The notes below the pieces were generated by a model, which saw only the letters and a list, made by a program, of their open reading frames with translations, was not told where the DNA came from and ran no database searches. The position numbers were made by a program, and so were the translations under genes. Below, in pieces: positions 1 through 8,088 of a stretch of 49,619 nucleotides of DNA (position 1 is the stretch's first letter; every line of letters starts with the position of its first letter). The stretch comes from Microaerobacter geothermalis (GTDB lineage: Bacteria; Bacillota; Bacilli; DSM-22679): contig NZ_JAKIHL010000023.1 of the NCBI RefSeq assembly GCF_021608135.1, positions 1 through 49,619 on the forward strand. Direction: 5' to 3'.

Positions 1-132
1 TTAAACGATGATCACTATAAAGAGTTAGGTGAAGACTTTTTACAGAAGCGAAACCAAGAACGAATGGAAAGATATTTTATCGCTAAGGTGCGTCAATTAG
101 GATACGAAGTTCAGAAGAATACTGCATCATAA
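1..132 (+). pseudogene. Transposase-like C-terminal remnant (cut by window edge)
   Basis: Frame 1 is open from the window edge to a TAA at 130-132 and encodes 43 residues containing YKELGEDFLQKRN and ending in VRQLGYEVQKNTAS. The pattern of a short acidic LGxDxxxxR segment followed by a basic helix and LxxLGYxV is typical of the extreme C-terminus of several insertion-sequence transposases (IS110-like is my best guess, from memory of the family). Whether the upstream part is intact cannot be seen. A structured repeat begins about 95 bp downstream, which fits a mobile-DNA neighbourhood. It could instead be the end of an ordinary basic protein. Confidence 0.35.
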
Positions 133-225
133 CTACTGGAAACATTTACAATGATCATCCCGGGCATCCCTATACTCATTTTTATCTGGAAATTGATACC
201 AAGCACTTGACATTTTTAGATCAGT

Positions 226-440
226 ATGACCCGGGAGCGAATTATTTTCATATCAAAGATTCACACGTCCGCTAGTCGAGTTCTAGCAAGAAGTATATAA
301 GTCCGCTTCAAGACTAAAGAACGGAGCCCTCAAAAACATCTGGAGATTTCAAAGGTGGAGTCAGTTTGAGGGCTAATTCCCGTTCTTTATCCTCTTCGCT
401 GGATAAGAACTCGAAGGCTGTCCTTCGTGAATTCTGTTAG
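226..440 (+). repeat. Structured intergenic repeat, copy 1
   Basis: This stretch aligns almost end to end with 17073-17313. It can fold as nested stems. An outer arm CGAGTTCT near 277 pairs with AGAACTCG near 408. Inside it AAAGAACGG pairs with CCGTTCTTT, then GCCCTCAAA pairs with TTTGAGGGC, and the innermost CATCT pairs with AGGTG. Relative to copy 2 the inner stem changes GCCC/GGGC to GTCC/GGAC, which keeps pairing. A small hairpin CGAAGG-CTGT-CCTTCG closes the right end. It contains two direct copies of GTCCGCT about 40 bp apart. No protein is encoded. It is either a miniature mobile element or a structured RNA. Confidence 0.8.
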
Positions 441-450
441 TTCCGACTAT

Positions 451-489
451 ATAAAACCCCCCACTTCACAAAAGAAGTGGAGGGCACCT
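451..489 (-). terminator. Rho-independent terminator of the sigma-54 activator gene
   Basis: On the minus strand CCTCCACTTC and GAAGTGGGGGG pair around a TTTTGT loop and are followed by TTTTAT. It lies about 60 bp past the stop codon of the PrpR-like gene and is correctly oriented for it. Confidence 0.75.
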
Positions 490-501
490 TAATAAAACAT
501 T

Positions 502-520
502 ACGTTGCATTTTGCAACGT
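502..520. promoter_or_regulatory. Perfect inverted repeat with TGCAA half-sites
   Basis: ACGTTGCA-TTT-TGCAACGT is a perfect 8+3+8 inverted repeat, with a third TTTTGCAACA half-site about 12 bp to the right. It lies between the stop codon of the sigma-54 activator and its terminator. TTGCA/TGCAA palindromes resemble upstream activating sequences of Fis-type enhancer-binding proteins, but there is no evident sigma-54 promoter next to it. It may equally be a simple RNA hairpin. Confidence 0.35.
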
Positions 521-544
521 GTCTATTTTATTTTGCAACATTTC

Positions 545-2431
545 TTAGCCATCGGACAAATGATATTCTTTCATCTTTCTCCATAACGTGGAACGGTCAA
601 TACCCAGGGATTTTGCTACAAGGGATTTGTTGTATTGGTATTTATTCAGGGTAGCTAAGATCAGGTCCCTTTCTGTCTGTTTTAAGCTTTTCTCTTGACC
701 GTGATCCGAAACGGTTTGGTCTTTGCCAATTTTCTTTCGGAAGAAATCTACATCTTTTAAGGTAAGACTTCTCCCTTTTGCCAACAATACCATTCTTTCC
801 ACCACGTTTCGCAGTTCACGGACATTGCCTGGCCAATGGTATTGCATGAACACGCGATAAATCTGATCATCCACACCTTCAATTTTCTTTTCCCTCTGTT
901 CATTTAATTGATTGACAATACTCATCACTAGTAGGGGAATATCTTCAAGCCGTTTACGAAGGGGAGGAAGTTCCAGAGTCAGCAAATTAATCCGATAATA
1001 GAGGTCAGGACGAAATTGTTTATGCTCGATGGCCTCCTCTAAATTTTTGTTGGTGGCTGCAATAATCCGAACATCAACCGGAATAATCCTTTCCCCTCCG
1101 ATTCTTCTCACACATTTTTCCTGTAACACCCGTAATAATAAGGCTTGAATTCTCAAAGGCATTTCACCAATTTCATCCAAAAACAACGTGCCCCCATGGG
1201 CCAATTCAAACAGCCCCTGCTTTCCTCCTTTTTTAGCTCCTGTAAATGCTCCATCTTCGTAGCCGAAAAGTTCGCTTTCCAGAAGGCTTTCAGGCAAAGC
1301 CGCACAATTAATGGCGACAAAGGGTCCAACTGATCTGCCGCTTGCCAAATGGATCCCCTGGGCAAATAATTCTTTTCCGGTGCCTGATTCTCCGGTAATG
1401 AGAACCGTAGCTCCCGTCTCACCAAAAAGCTTCGCTTGTTCTCTGACCTCAGATATAGCTTCAGAATGACCTACTATATCAGTAAGACAATATCTTGCCT
1501 CTAAACCGCTATGATGAAGCTTTCTGCGCAATTTCATTTCTAACTTTTGAATATCTGTAATCTCTTTAAAATTGGAAACCGCCCCTACAACTGTATCATG
1601 GATCACCACTGGAAATCGGTTAATAACAATTTGCTTGTCCAACACTGTCGCAAGGTCCCCGATTTCCTTTTTTCCGGTTTGCAGAACACGCATCATGTCA
1701 GAATGAGGAATAAAATCCGTAATTTTGCGATGTAAGGCCTCCTCAGGAAGTGATAACAGATTTTTTGCATGTTCATTAACCAAGGTAATATAGCCTTCCT
1801 TGTCAACCGCTATCACACCATCATGGGCAGAATTTACAACCGCCTGTATCTGAAGTTTTTCCCTTGTCATTTCCCTGGTATAGCCCGATAAAAAACTGGC
1901 CTGTCTTGCCGCTGATAAGATTGTCTCCATAGAAGGAGAAACAGCACACACATTTTTTATATAGGGAGTTAATTTCACTTGTTTTGTCCATTGCGGAGTT
2001 ACGAAGAGAAATCGATCCTCTTTCACTTTTAATTGTGCGGCCTGATGCTTCATATCTTCCAGATTTACGAACTGGTAGGAAAAATTCGAAGCCACTCCAA
2101 GCTGCATCCGAATATGTTGCTCCATTTTTAGCCACTTCATTTCCTTCTCTGATGCGATGATTATCACTTCTTCAACCAGATGACCATTGGAAACCAATTG
2201 ACAAACCGCTTGCTCAACATCGGTCATGTGAATCGTTATCGGAACAACGGGAACGCTTAATGAATCCACTTCAGACACAAAAGAAGCTGTTGTGATCACA
2301 ACCATGGGATTGATCACTTGATCCAAAATAGATTTCATGGAATAAAAATAAGCAACTTTCTCTCCTTCTTCCTTCAAATAATAGGAGAGCATCTCTTCCA
2401 ACCTCTTATCCAAATTGTATAAAGCGATCAT
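545..2431 (-). CDS. Sigma-54-dependent transcriptional activator, PrpR-like
   Basis: This is an enhancer-binding protein of about 628 residues that should remodel sigma-54 RNA polymerase. The order of domains is: an N-terminal ligand-sensing region (about 1-190) weakly resembling PrpR_N (VPVVPI segment); a PAS domain (about 200-300, [14 protein letters not shown]); a short coiled-coil linker; an AAA+ core with Walker A GESGTGKE, the sigma-54 contact loop GAFTGA and Walker [10 protein letters not shown]; and a C-terminal Fis-type helix-turn-helix ([16 protein letters not shown]). The ATG at 2431 is preferred because AGAGGG lies 6 nt before it, whereas the in-frame ATG at 2437 abuts that motif. 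The upstream neighbour is an enoate/dienoyl-CoA reductase, so fatty-acid or branched-chain acid catabolism is a plausible regulon. No clear -24/-12 promoter was found nearby, so its target is unknown. Confidence 0.9.
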   Translation of the reverse strand: MIALYNLDKRLEEMLSYYLKEEGEKVAYFYSMKSILDQVINPMVVITTASFVSEVDSLSVPVVPITIHMTDVEQAVCQLVSNGHLVEEVIIIASEKEMKWLKMEQHIRMQLGVASNFSYQFVNLEDMKHQAAQLKVKEDRFLFVTPQWTKQVKLTPYIKNVCAVSPSMETILSAARQASFLSGYTREMTREKLQIQAVVNSAHDGVIAVDKEGYITLVNEHAKNLLSLPEEALHRKITDFIPHSDMMRVLQTGKKEIGDLATVLDKQIVINRFPVVIHDTVVGAVSNFKEITDIQKLEMKLRRKLHHSGLEARYCLTDIVGHSEAISEVREQAKLFGETGATVLITGESGTGKELFAQGIHLASGRSVGPFVAINCAALPESLLESELFGYEDGAFTGAKKGGKQGLFELAHGGTLFLDEIGEMPLRIQALLLRVLQEKCVRRIGGERIIPVDVRIIAATNKNLEEAIEHKQFRPDLYYRINLLTLELPPLRKRLEDIPLLVMSIVNQLNEQREKKIEGVDDQIYRVFMQYHWPGNVRELRNVVERMVLLAKGRSLTLKDVDFFRKKIGKDQTVSDHGQEKSLKQTERDLILATLNKYQYNKSLVAKSLGIDRSTLWRKMKEYHLSDG

Positions 2432-2560
2432 CGACATCCCTCTTTACCTTAATCAAATAAAACAGTCCTACCCTAGGTTTTCGAAACTTGAAACTTTTCC
2501 TTTTAATTTTCATAATAACAAAAACTCCTATGATTTGATAAATTGTTGACACAAAAAATA

Positions 2561-2594
2561 GAAATACTCTTGCATATATAGCAAAGAATATTTC
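2561..2594. promoter_or_regulatory. Imperfect inverted repeat upstream of the sigma-54 activator
   Basis: GAAATACTCTTGC and GCAAAGAATATTTC are near-complementary arms flanking TATATA, about 130 bp upstream of the PrpR-like start codon. The position suits an operator or upstream activating site, possibly autoregulatory. No binding protein can be assigned from sequence alone. Confidence 0.4.
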
Positions 2595-2615
2595 TATCGA
2601 AATCCGCCCAGAGAA

Positions 2616-2650
2616 CTCCCGCCTCTAAGCGAAGCGAAGACGGGAGAGGC
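2616..2650. other. Intergenic hairpin
   Basis: CTCCCG (2616-2621) pairs with CGGGAG (2641-2646), and the overlapping GCCTCT (2621-2626) pairs with AGAGGC (2645-2650), so two alternative stems are possible. No T-run follows on either strand. It lies between the sigma-54 activator and the dienoyl-CoA reductase, next to a partial copy of the structured repeat. Confidence 0.35.
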
Positions 2651-2671
2651 TTCACTGAGATATCCTATAGA

Positions 2672-2788
2672 TCTGGAATTAAAAATTTACACGTCCGCCA
2701 CTTATTTCATACATGATAAATAGGGTAGACTAGTGGCGTTTTGCCACAGTGCAGGGAGTGATTCAGGTCCGCTTCAAGGCTAAAGGTA
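2672..2788 (+). repeat. Partial or divergent member of the structured repeat family
   Basis: Two anchors of the repeat are present in the same order: TTACACGTCCGC at 2687-2698 and GGTCCGCTTCAAGGCTAAAG at 2767-2786. Between them the sequence differs from copies 1 and 2 and carries its own pairing CGCCAC/GTGGCG/GCCAC (about 2696-2747). The conserved inner hairpin with the CAAAAACATCTGG loop is missing. It therefore looks like the left module only. Confidence 0.45.
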
Positions 2789-2796
2789 TAATATTT

Positions 2797-4803
2797 CTAT
2801 ATCTTTCTGCCTACCAAAGCTCCTTCATAAATGGCCCTCTTCGCATCCAGCTCCTCGGCCTTACTGGCTCCCCCTATGAGGTATACTTCTTCCATGCCCA
2901 TATCCTTTAGCTCCGAATACAAAGCATGATTCGGATATTGCCCCGCTGCCAGAATCACCGTATCAGCAGGAACAAGCATTTTCTCCCCTTTTAAGAGAAG
3001 GTGAACCCCGTCCTGATCAATCTTTTCATATTCAATTCTTGTAAACATTTGGACGCCCTGTTCCTTCAAATGGGCCAAAACAGCCCATCGAGTGGTCCTC
3101 CCCAGTCCAGTTCCAATTTTCCCCCCTCTTCTCATCATAGTAATTTTTCTTTTTCCCTTAAAACCGCTCACAAGCTCTCCTGATTGAATGATTCCATATT
3201 GGAGCAAATATTTGGTGATTTCCGGAGTATAAGAATGGGGTTCCAAAAGGAAATGTGCCAGATCACAGGCAATTCCTCCTCCACCAATGATGGCAACCCG
3301 TTCTCCTACAGGAACTTTTCTCTGAAATACATCTATGTAAGAGACGACGTGGGGAAGATCTGCCCCTTCAATATCCGGAACCCTTGGTTTGACTCCTGTA
3401 GCCACCACCACGGCATCGTATTGGTTTACCAAATCTCCAGAAGTTATCTCTCTTCCATAATGAATTTCCACACCCAAACGCTTCAATCGAACCTCATAAT
3501 AGCGCAAAGTTTCCTTAAATTCCTGCTTACCCGGAACGTTGACGGCATAGTTTAACTGCCCACCAATCCGATCCGCCTTTTCAAAAAGGGTCACCTGATG
3601 TCCCCTTTCCGCCAGAGTTTTTGCCGCTTCCAAACCCGAAGGACCGGCACCCACTACCGCTACCTTTTTCGGCGATGCCGTGTTTGTAATGGCAAACAAC
3701 TTCTCTCTTCCTGCTGCCGGATTTACCAGACATGAAGCGGGCTCCCCACTAAAAATATGATCCAAACAAGCCTGATTACAGGCAATACAAGTATTGATTT
3801 CATCATATCTTCCCTCTTCCGCTTTCTTTACCAAGTAAGGATCCGCCAAAAATGGACGGGCCATGGAAACGATGTCACAAGCTCCTTCTTGCAGCAATTT
3901 TTCAGCAAGACGCGGATCATTGATCCGGTTGCTGGCGATCACCGCAACCCCCACATGCTCTTTTATCTTACCTGCAACCCAGGCATAGGAAGCCCTTGGA
4001 ACCATCATATAAATGGTAGGAACCTTAGACTCATGCCAGCCTATTCCTATATTTAAGGCATGTACACCTGCTTCCTCCAATTTCTTGGCAAACTGAATTG
4101 TTTCCTCCATCGTGGTGCTGCCAGGCATGAGATCCAGACCGGACATGCGGAAAAGAACAGGATAATCATCTCCAACGAGTTGTTTTATTTTGTGTACAAT
4201 AGCTAAAGCGAAACGAGAACGGTTTTCAAAATTCCCGCCCCATTGGTCGGTTCTATGGTTGGTCACCGGAGAAAGAAATTGATTAATGAGATATCCTTCG
4301 GAACCCATCACTTCAACGGCATCAAACCCGGCTTTCTTTGCCCTTTCTGCTCCCTTGGCAAAGGCTTCTATGATCAATTCAATTTCTTCATGGGACAACT
4401 CCTTTGGGACGGTGTCACTTAAAACAGACTTAATCGGTGATGGAGCAACAGGATCATATCCACTGATATTTTTTAATGCGTATCGCCCGGCATGAAACAG
4501 TTGAAGGGCGATTCTTCCCCCTTCTTCATGGATGGCATCCGTTAATTGGGCAAGCGTGGGAATCATCTTGTCATCATTTACTGTCAAAAAATGAAGCCCT
4601 CCTACTCCTTCAGGAGAAACAGCCGCTCCTCCAGTTACGATCAGTCCAGCTCCTCCCTTTGCCCTTTCCCGATAAAAATCAATAAGCGGTTGTAAGTCCC
4701 CATCATTCCCTTCCAATCCCACGTGCATAGAGCCCATTAGAATCCGATTGGGCATAGACATAGATCCCAATCGAATCGGTTCAAAAATCTTTGTACACTT
4801 CAA
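2797..4803 (-). CDS. 2,4-dienoyl-CoA reductase-like NADH:flavin oxidoreductase
   Basis: This is a two-module flavo-iron-sulfur enzyme of the FadH/old yellow enzyme family, which reduces conjugated double bonds such as those of 2,4-dienoyl-CoA esters during degradation of unsaturated fatty acids. Residues 1-350 form the FMN TIM barrel (PNRILMGSMH near the start). It is followed by a 4Fe-4S cluster motif C-x2-C-x3-C-x11-C (CIACNQACLDH and CLVNPAAG). Residues about 380-660 form FAD/NAD(P)H Rossmann folds (VAVVGAGPSGLEAA and VAIIGGGGIACDLA). A TTG start at 4803 is chosen because AAGGAGGGG lies 8 nt upstream of it; the ATG at 4821 contains that ribosome site inside the ORF. A FadR-type operator sits about 20 bp upstream. 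Substrate could also be another enoate. Confidence 0.9.
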   Translation of the reverse strand: MKCTKIFEPIRLGSMSMPNRILMGSMHVGLEGNDGDLQPLIDFYRERAKGGAGLIVTGGAAVSPEGVGGLHFLTVNDDKMIPTLAQLTDAIHEEGGRIALQLFHAGRYALKNISGYDPVAPSPIKSVLSDTVPKELSHEEIELIIEAFAKGAERAKKAGFDAVEVMGSEGYLINQFLSPVTNHRTDQWGGNFENRSRFALAIVHKIKQLVGDDYPVLFRMSGLDLMPGSTTMEETIQFAKKLEEAGVHALNIGIGWHESKVPTIYMMVPRASYAWVAGKIKEHVGVAVIASNRINDPRLAEKLLQEGACDIVSMARPFLADPYLVKKAEEGRYDEINTCIACNQACLDHIFSGEPASCLVNPAAGREKLFAITNTASPKKVAVVGAGPSGLEAAKTLAERGHQVTLFEKADRIGGQLNYAVNVPGKQEFKETLRYYEVRLKRLGVEIHYGREITSGDLVNQYDAVVVATGVKPRVPDIEGADLPHVVSYIDVFQRKVPVGERVAIIGGGGIACDLAHFLLEPHSYTPEITKYLLQYGIIQSGELVSGFKGKRKITMMRRGGKIGTGLGRTTRWAVLAHLKEQGVQMFTRIEYEKIDQDGVHLLLKGEKMLVPADTVILAAGQYPNHALYSELKDMGMEEVYLIGGASKAEELDAKRAIYEGALVGRKI

Positions 4804-4823
4804 AAAAATCCCCTCCTTCATTC

Positions 4824-4849
4824 ATTATGAATGAATATTCATTCATAAT
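4824..4849. promoter_or_regulatory. FadR(Bs)-type operator
   Basis: A perfect 26-bp palindrome whose centre reads TGAATGAATATTCATTCA. This matches the published Bacillus subtilis FadR (YsiA, TetR family) consensus TGAATGANTANTCATTCA. It lies about 20 bp upstream of the dienoyl-CoA reductase start, so repression relieved by long-chain acyl-CoA is the likely control. The regulator gene itself is not in this window. Confidence 0.85.
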
Positions 4850-4995
4850 CTGCTCATTTCCGCAATATTCTTAAAACAATTTATTCTATGACTTTTTATT
4901 CTATAATTTCGTTTTAGTTCCTTCTTTTTTTTAAAAATTTTTCATCTGCGATTTTTACCCTATCTCAAAAGACTTATCTAAATCAACCTTTTTTG

Positions 4996-5526
4996 TTACC
5001 CCAGGAATACCCACCCATATCCCAAAGATGCAGCAATCACCCAGGCGGGATGTACTTTTAATTTTTCCAACAGCAGATAGGCAATTAAAGAAAGAAAAAT
5101 CGTCTGATAAACCCCAATGTGTTGCCAGGTGCTGTAAAAAAATTGAAAGGCAATCACCCCCAAGAGAATGCCTACTGTCGGACGGACCAGTGCTGTCATC
5201 CTCTTTACCTTTGGAGAATCCTTAAAACGGGATAGGAGATTCAAAAGCAGTATCATTGCCAAAAGGGAAGGAGCAATAGTGGCAAACAGGGCCACGATAG
5301 CACCCAATACTCCTCCCACCTGATAACCGATATATCCTGCCATTTTGGTTGCAATGGGGCCGGGAAGGGCATTGCCCAAAGCTAGAACATCGCCAAATTC
5401 TTCAAGAGACAACCACTGGTAACGATTAACCACTTCATTTTGAATCAGAGGGATAAATGCCGGACCACCGCCATAACCGACAATCCCCGGTATGAAAAAG
5501 GCCAAAAAAAGCTGCCAGTAAATCAC
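4996..5526 (-). CDS. Chromate transporter (short CHR protein, second of pair)
   Basis: This is a 176-residue membrane protein of the CHR (chromate transport) family. Signature elements are YGGGPAFIPLIQNEVV near residue 18 and ALGNALPGPIATKMAGYIGY near residue 50, followed by several hydrophobic segments. Full-length ChrA proteins contain two such halves. Here the halves are separate genes, as in the short-chain CHR pairs of Gram-positive bacteria, which are thought to act as heterodimers. Its ATG overlaps the stop of the upstream partner by 4 bp, indicating translational coupling. The physiological anion could be chromate or a relative such as sulfate. Adjacent sulfur genes are suggestive only. 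Confidence 0.88.
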   Translation of the reverse strand: MIYWQLFLAFFIPGIVGYGGGPAFIPLIQNEVVNRYQWLSLEEFGDVLALGNALPGPIATKMAGYIGYQVGGVLGAIVALFATIAPSLLAMILLLNLLSRFKDSPKVKRMTALVRPTVGILLGVIAFQFFYSTWQHIGVYQTIFLSLIAYLLLEKLKVHPAWVIAASLGYGWVFLG

Positions 5527-6128
5527 GATTCTCCCTCCCCTTTCTCCCCTTCATTGGTTCTTTCATCAGACTGATTAGGAATCGAGGATGTTTCCCCTTT
5601 TGGCTTTGTTATGATGGCATAAAACAAAAGAATTCCGATCAGGAACGCAGGATGAAGATTTAAGGAAACAAGTGCGATGAAACTGAAAACTCCTAAGCCC
5701 ATACTTTGCCATTTCCCATAATTTGTCCAGGATTTCTTAAAAAAATCAATGGCTAAAACCAACAGCATAACGGCAACGACGGGACGCACGGCATTGGTCA
5801 TTCCCTGAACCCTGGGTGAATTCTTTATACTCATCAAAAATCCCAACAGAAGAATCATGATAATGACCGTAGGCAGAACCATTGCCAGAACCCCAACGAC
5901 ACTACCCAGGATACCGGCTACTCTGTACCCGATGTAGCCTGCCATTTTGGTTGCAATGGGACCAGGAAGCGCATTTCCCAAAGCCAATACATCACTAAAT
6001 TCTTCTTCATTCATCCATTTGTACTTTTCTACCACTTCTTTATGTACTAAGGGAATGGAAGAAGGGCCTCCCCCATAACCCAATATTCCCACCCGAAAAA
6101 AAGCGGCAAATATTTGCCACAACGTCAT
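5523..6128 (-). CDS. Chromate transporter (short CHR protein, first of pair)
   Basis: This 201-residue CHR-family membrane protein is paralogous to the following gene. It has YGGGPSSIPLVHKEVVEKY and the ALGNALPGPIATKMAGYIGY motif at matching positions. Its C-terminus adds a hydrophilic tail of about 25 residues (KPKGETSSIPNQSDERTNEG) absent from the partner. The pair forms a two-gene unit with a 4-bp overlap. It follows the homocysteine methyltransferase/MTHFR gene but is separated from it by a terminator, so it is probably a separate transcript. No dedicated regulator gene is adjacent. Confidence 0.88.
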   Translation of the reverse strand: MTLWQIFAAFFRVGILGYGGGPSSIPLVHKEVVEKYKWMNEEEFSDVLALGNALPGPIATKMAGYIGYRVAGILGSVVGVLAMVLPTVIIMILLLGFLMSIKNSPRVQGMTNAVRPVVAVMLLVLAIDFFKKSWTNYGKWQSMGLGVFSFIALVSLNLHPAFLIGILLFYAIITKPKGETSSIPNQSDERTNEGEKGEGES

Positions 6129-6165
6129 ATTCTATTTCCCCTGTCCCTTTTTTGTTTATTTTATC

Positions 6166-6198
6166 ATAAAACCCCCAAGACTTTCCTCAGGGGTTGTA
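6166..6198 (-). terminator. Terminator after the homocysteine methyltransferase/MTHFR gene
   Basis: On the minus strand AACCCC and GGGGGTT pair, enclosing a partly paired TGAGGAAAGTCT region, and are followed by TTTATGATAAAAT. It is located just after the stop codon at 6204 and is oriented to end the S-box methionine operon. Confidence 0.6.
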
Positions 6199-6203
6199 AA
6201 TTC

Positions 6204-8072
6204 CTATGGATTGCATTTAAAAACCGCAGAATTCGACCGCTTTTGGTAAACATAATCAGCAAGTTCCGCCGTCATCTCATAATAATGAAAGGGAGTAATC
6301 AGATAGATCCCATTGAAGTAATCCATGGCGACCTCAAGGAGCTCCTTGGCCATGGCTACTCCTTCTTTCCTTGCTTCTTCTCCTTGGTACATCCTGATCC
6401 GTTTCAATGCGGATTCCGAAAGTTTGATGCCAGGAACCTCATGATGAAGAAAATCTGCATTTCTGGCGCTGGTAAGAGGCATAATCCCGATAAATATGGG
6501 TACCGGAATATATTTGGTTCCCTCATAGATCATGTGAATGGACTCTGCATCATAAACCGGCTGTGTCATAATAAAATCAGCCCCCGCTTCCACCTTCTGT
6601 TCCAATCGTTTTACCGCCGCATCAAAATGACGTACATGGGGATTAAATGCTGCACCCACCACAAACCGGGCCCTCTGCTTCAATATCTTTCCGGAGAAAG
6701 ACAATCCCTCATTTAATTGCTTCACCATACGAATCAAATCAAAAGAGGAGACATCAAAAACCGAACTGGAACCGGGAAGATCACCAAATCGTGCTGGATC
6801 TCCGGTAATGACCAATATTTGTTCAATCCCCAAGGCATGAAGACCCATCAGATGGGACTGCTGGCCGATAAGATTGCGGTCCCGACAGGTAATATGGACA
6901 AGGGGTTCAATTCCCAATCGATTCTTTAAAATCGCTCCCATCGCCATGTTGCTGATTCTGGTTGTCGCCAAAGAATTGTCGGCTATGGTAATGGCATCCA
7001 CCCCGGCTTCCTGCAGTTTGGCTGCCCCTTTTAAAAAGATGTCAATATCCAAATCCCTCGGAGAATCCCATTCAACGATAACGGTATGACGCTTCTGTAC
7101 CAAATCCACAATATTGGGTTTTTTCCGGTCTATTTCATGAATCGTCGCCCTTGGCTTCAAATCTTCCAAGCCTTTTTCAGGGTTTTTACGGGGTAGGGGA
7201 TCCAAACCCTCCAAAATCTCAGATATCATCTGAATGTGCTCCGGAGAGGTTCCGCAGCACCCACCGATCAGGTGAACCCCTTGCTTCCGGAACTGAAGGG
7301 CACATTTAGCAAAATATTCAGGTGAAGATTTATAAGCGTACTCCCCCTCGGATAAACCCAATCTTCCGGCATTGGGAAAAACGGAGATCAGGATATCATC
7401 CGGAACAATGGTTTGTTCCAACGAGCGCAATATTTCCAAAGGTCCAAGACGACAGTTGAGACCCACCACATCTGCCTGATGCTGCTTAAGCAACTGAAAA
7501 GCCTCCGTCAGCGAATAACCATCTCTAGTTCTCCCAACTTCTATCGTAGCTAACTGAGCAATAATGGGAAGGGAGGTAAGGGGACGGATAACTTCCAAAG
7601 CCAGCAGCAGTTCCTCCAAGTCCAGAAATGTTTCCAGTATCAGACCATCCGCTCCCCCCTGGAGCAGAGCTATTGCCTGTTCCTCAAACTGCTCCCTGTA
7701 TCCCTCCATTTTGGTTTGACGTACCCGTCCTGACGTGATGGAACCCATGCTGCCGAAAACAAAAGCATCTTCTCCCACCGCATCTCTGGCATTTTTTACG
7801 GCAGCCAAATTTATTTTTGCCACCATATCTTCAAGGCCGTACCGGGCCAAACCTTCCCGATGGGCGCCAAAGGTATTCGTTTCAATGAATCGGGCACCAG
7901 CCCTGTAATAAGCTTGATGAACATTTCTTACGATATTGGGTTTGGAAAGGGACAGCTCTTCATAGCACACCCCAATCGGCACACCCTGCTGATATAACAG
8001 GGTGGCCATTGCCCCGTCACCTACCAGCAGGTGTGAGGATAAATACTCAAGAAATTGGTTTGCCTTCTTCAT
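6204..8072 (-). CDS. yitJ: Bifunctional homocysteine S-methyltransferase / methylenetetrahydrofolate reductase (YitJ type)
   Basis: This fusion protein has about 622 residues, close to the B. subtilis YitJ length. Residues 1-300 form a homocysteine S-methyltransferase barrel with its zinc cysteines in GLNCRLGP and GGCCGTSPEHI. Residues about 330-615 form a MetF-like 5,10-methylenetetrahydrofolate reductase (IVEWDSPRDLDIDIFLKGA, ITGDPARFGDLPG, DFIMTQPVYDAE). It can supply methyl-tetrahydrofolate for MetH and may methylate homocysteine from another donor. The start at 8072 is preferred because AAAGGA lies 9 nt upstream; the ATG at 8084 overlaps that site. It begins 16 bp after the metH stop, so it is the last gene of the S-box operon. 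Confidence 0.93.
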   Translation of the reverse strand: MKKANQFLEYLSSHLLVGDGAMATLLYQQGVPIGVCYEELSLSKPNIVRNVHQAYYRAGARFIETNTFGAHREGLARYGLEDMVAKINLAAVKNARDAVGEDAFVFGSMGSITSGRVRQTKMEGYREQFEEQAIALLQGGADGLILETFLDLEELLLALEVIRPLTSLPIIAQLATIEVGRTRDGYSLTEAFQLLKQHQADVVGLNCRLGPLEILRSLEQTIVPDDILISVFPNAGRLGLSEGEYAYKSSPEYFAKCALQFRKQGVHLIGGCCGTSPEHIQMISEILEGLDPLPRKNPEKGLEDLKPRATIHEIDRKKPNIVDLVQKRHTVIVEWDSPRDLDIDIFLKGAAKLQEAGVDAITIADNSLATTRISNMAMGAILKNRLGIEPLVHITCRDRNLIGQQSHLMGLHALGIEQILVITGDPARFGDLPGSSSVFDVSSFDLIRMVKQLNEGLSFSGKILKQRARFVVGAAFNPHVRHFDAAVKRLEQKVEAGADFIMTQPVYDAESIHMIYEGTKYIPVPIFIGIMPLTSARNADFLHHEVPGIKLSESALKRIRMYQGEEARKEGVAMAKELLEVAMDYFNGIYLITPFHYYEMTAELADYVYQKRSNSAVFKCNP

Positions 8073-8088
8073 TTTCTCTCCCATCCTT

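Noticed and set aside
87-275. An open frame overlapping the transposase remnant and the left end of repeat copy 1, with a protein-like peptide NDHPGHPYTHFYLEID.
   Set aside because: It starts after a stop with no start codon or ribosome site, overlaps other features, and cannot be linked to a family; chance is likely.
2690-2760. A sigma-54 promoter at the TGGCG...TGCA sequence near 2740.
   Set aside because: Spacing and the GG/GC core do not fit a -24/-12 promoter, and the sequence is explained by the repeat dyad.
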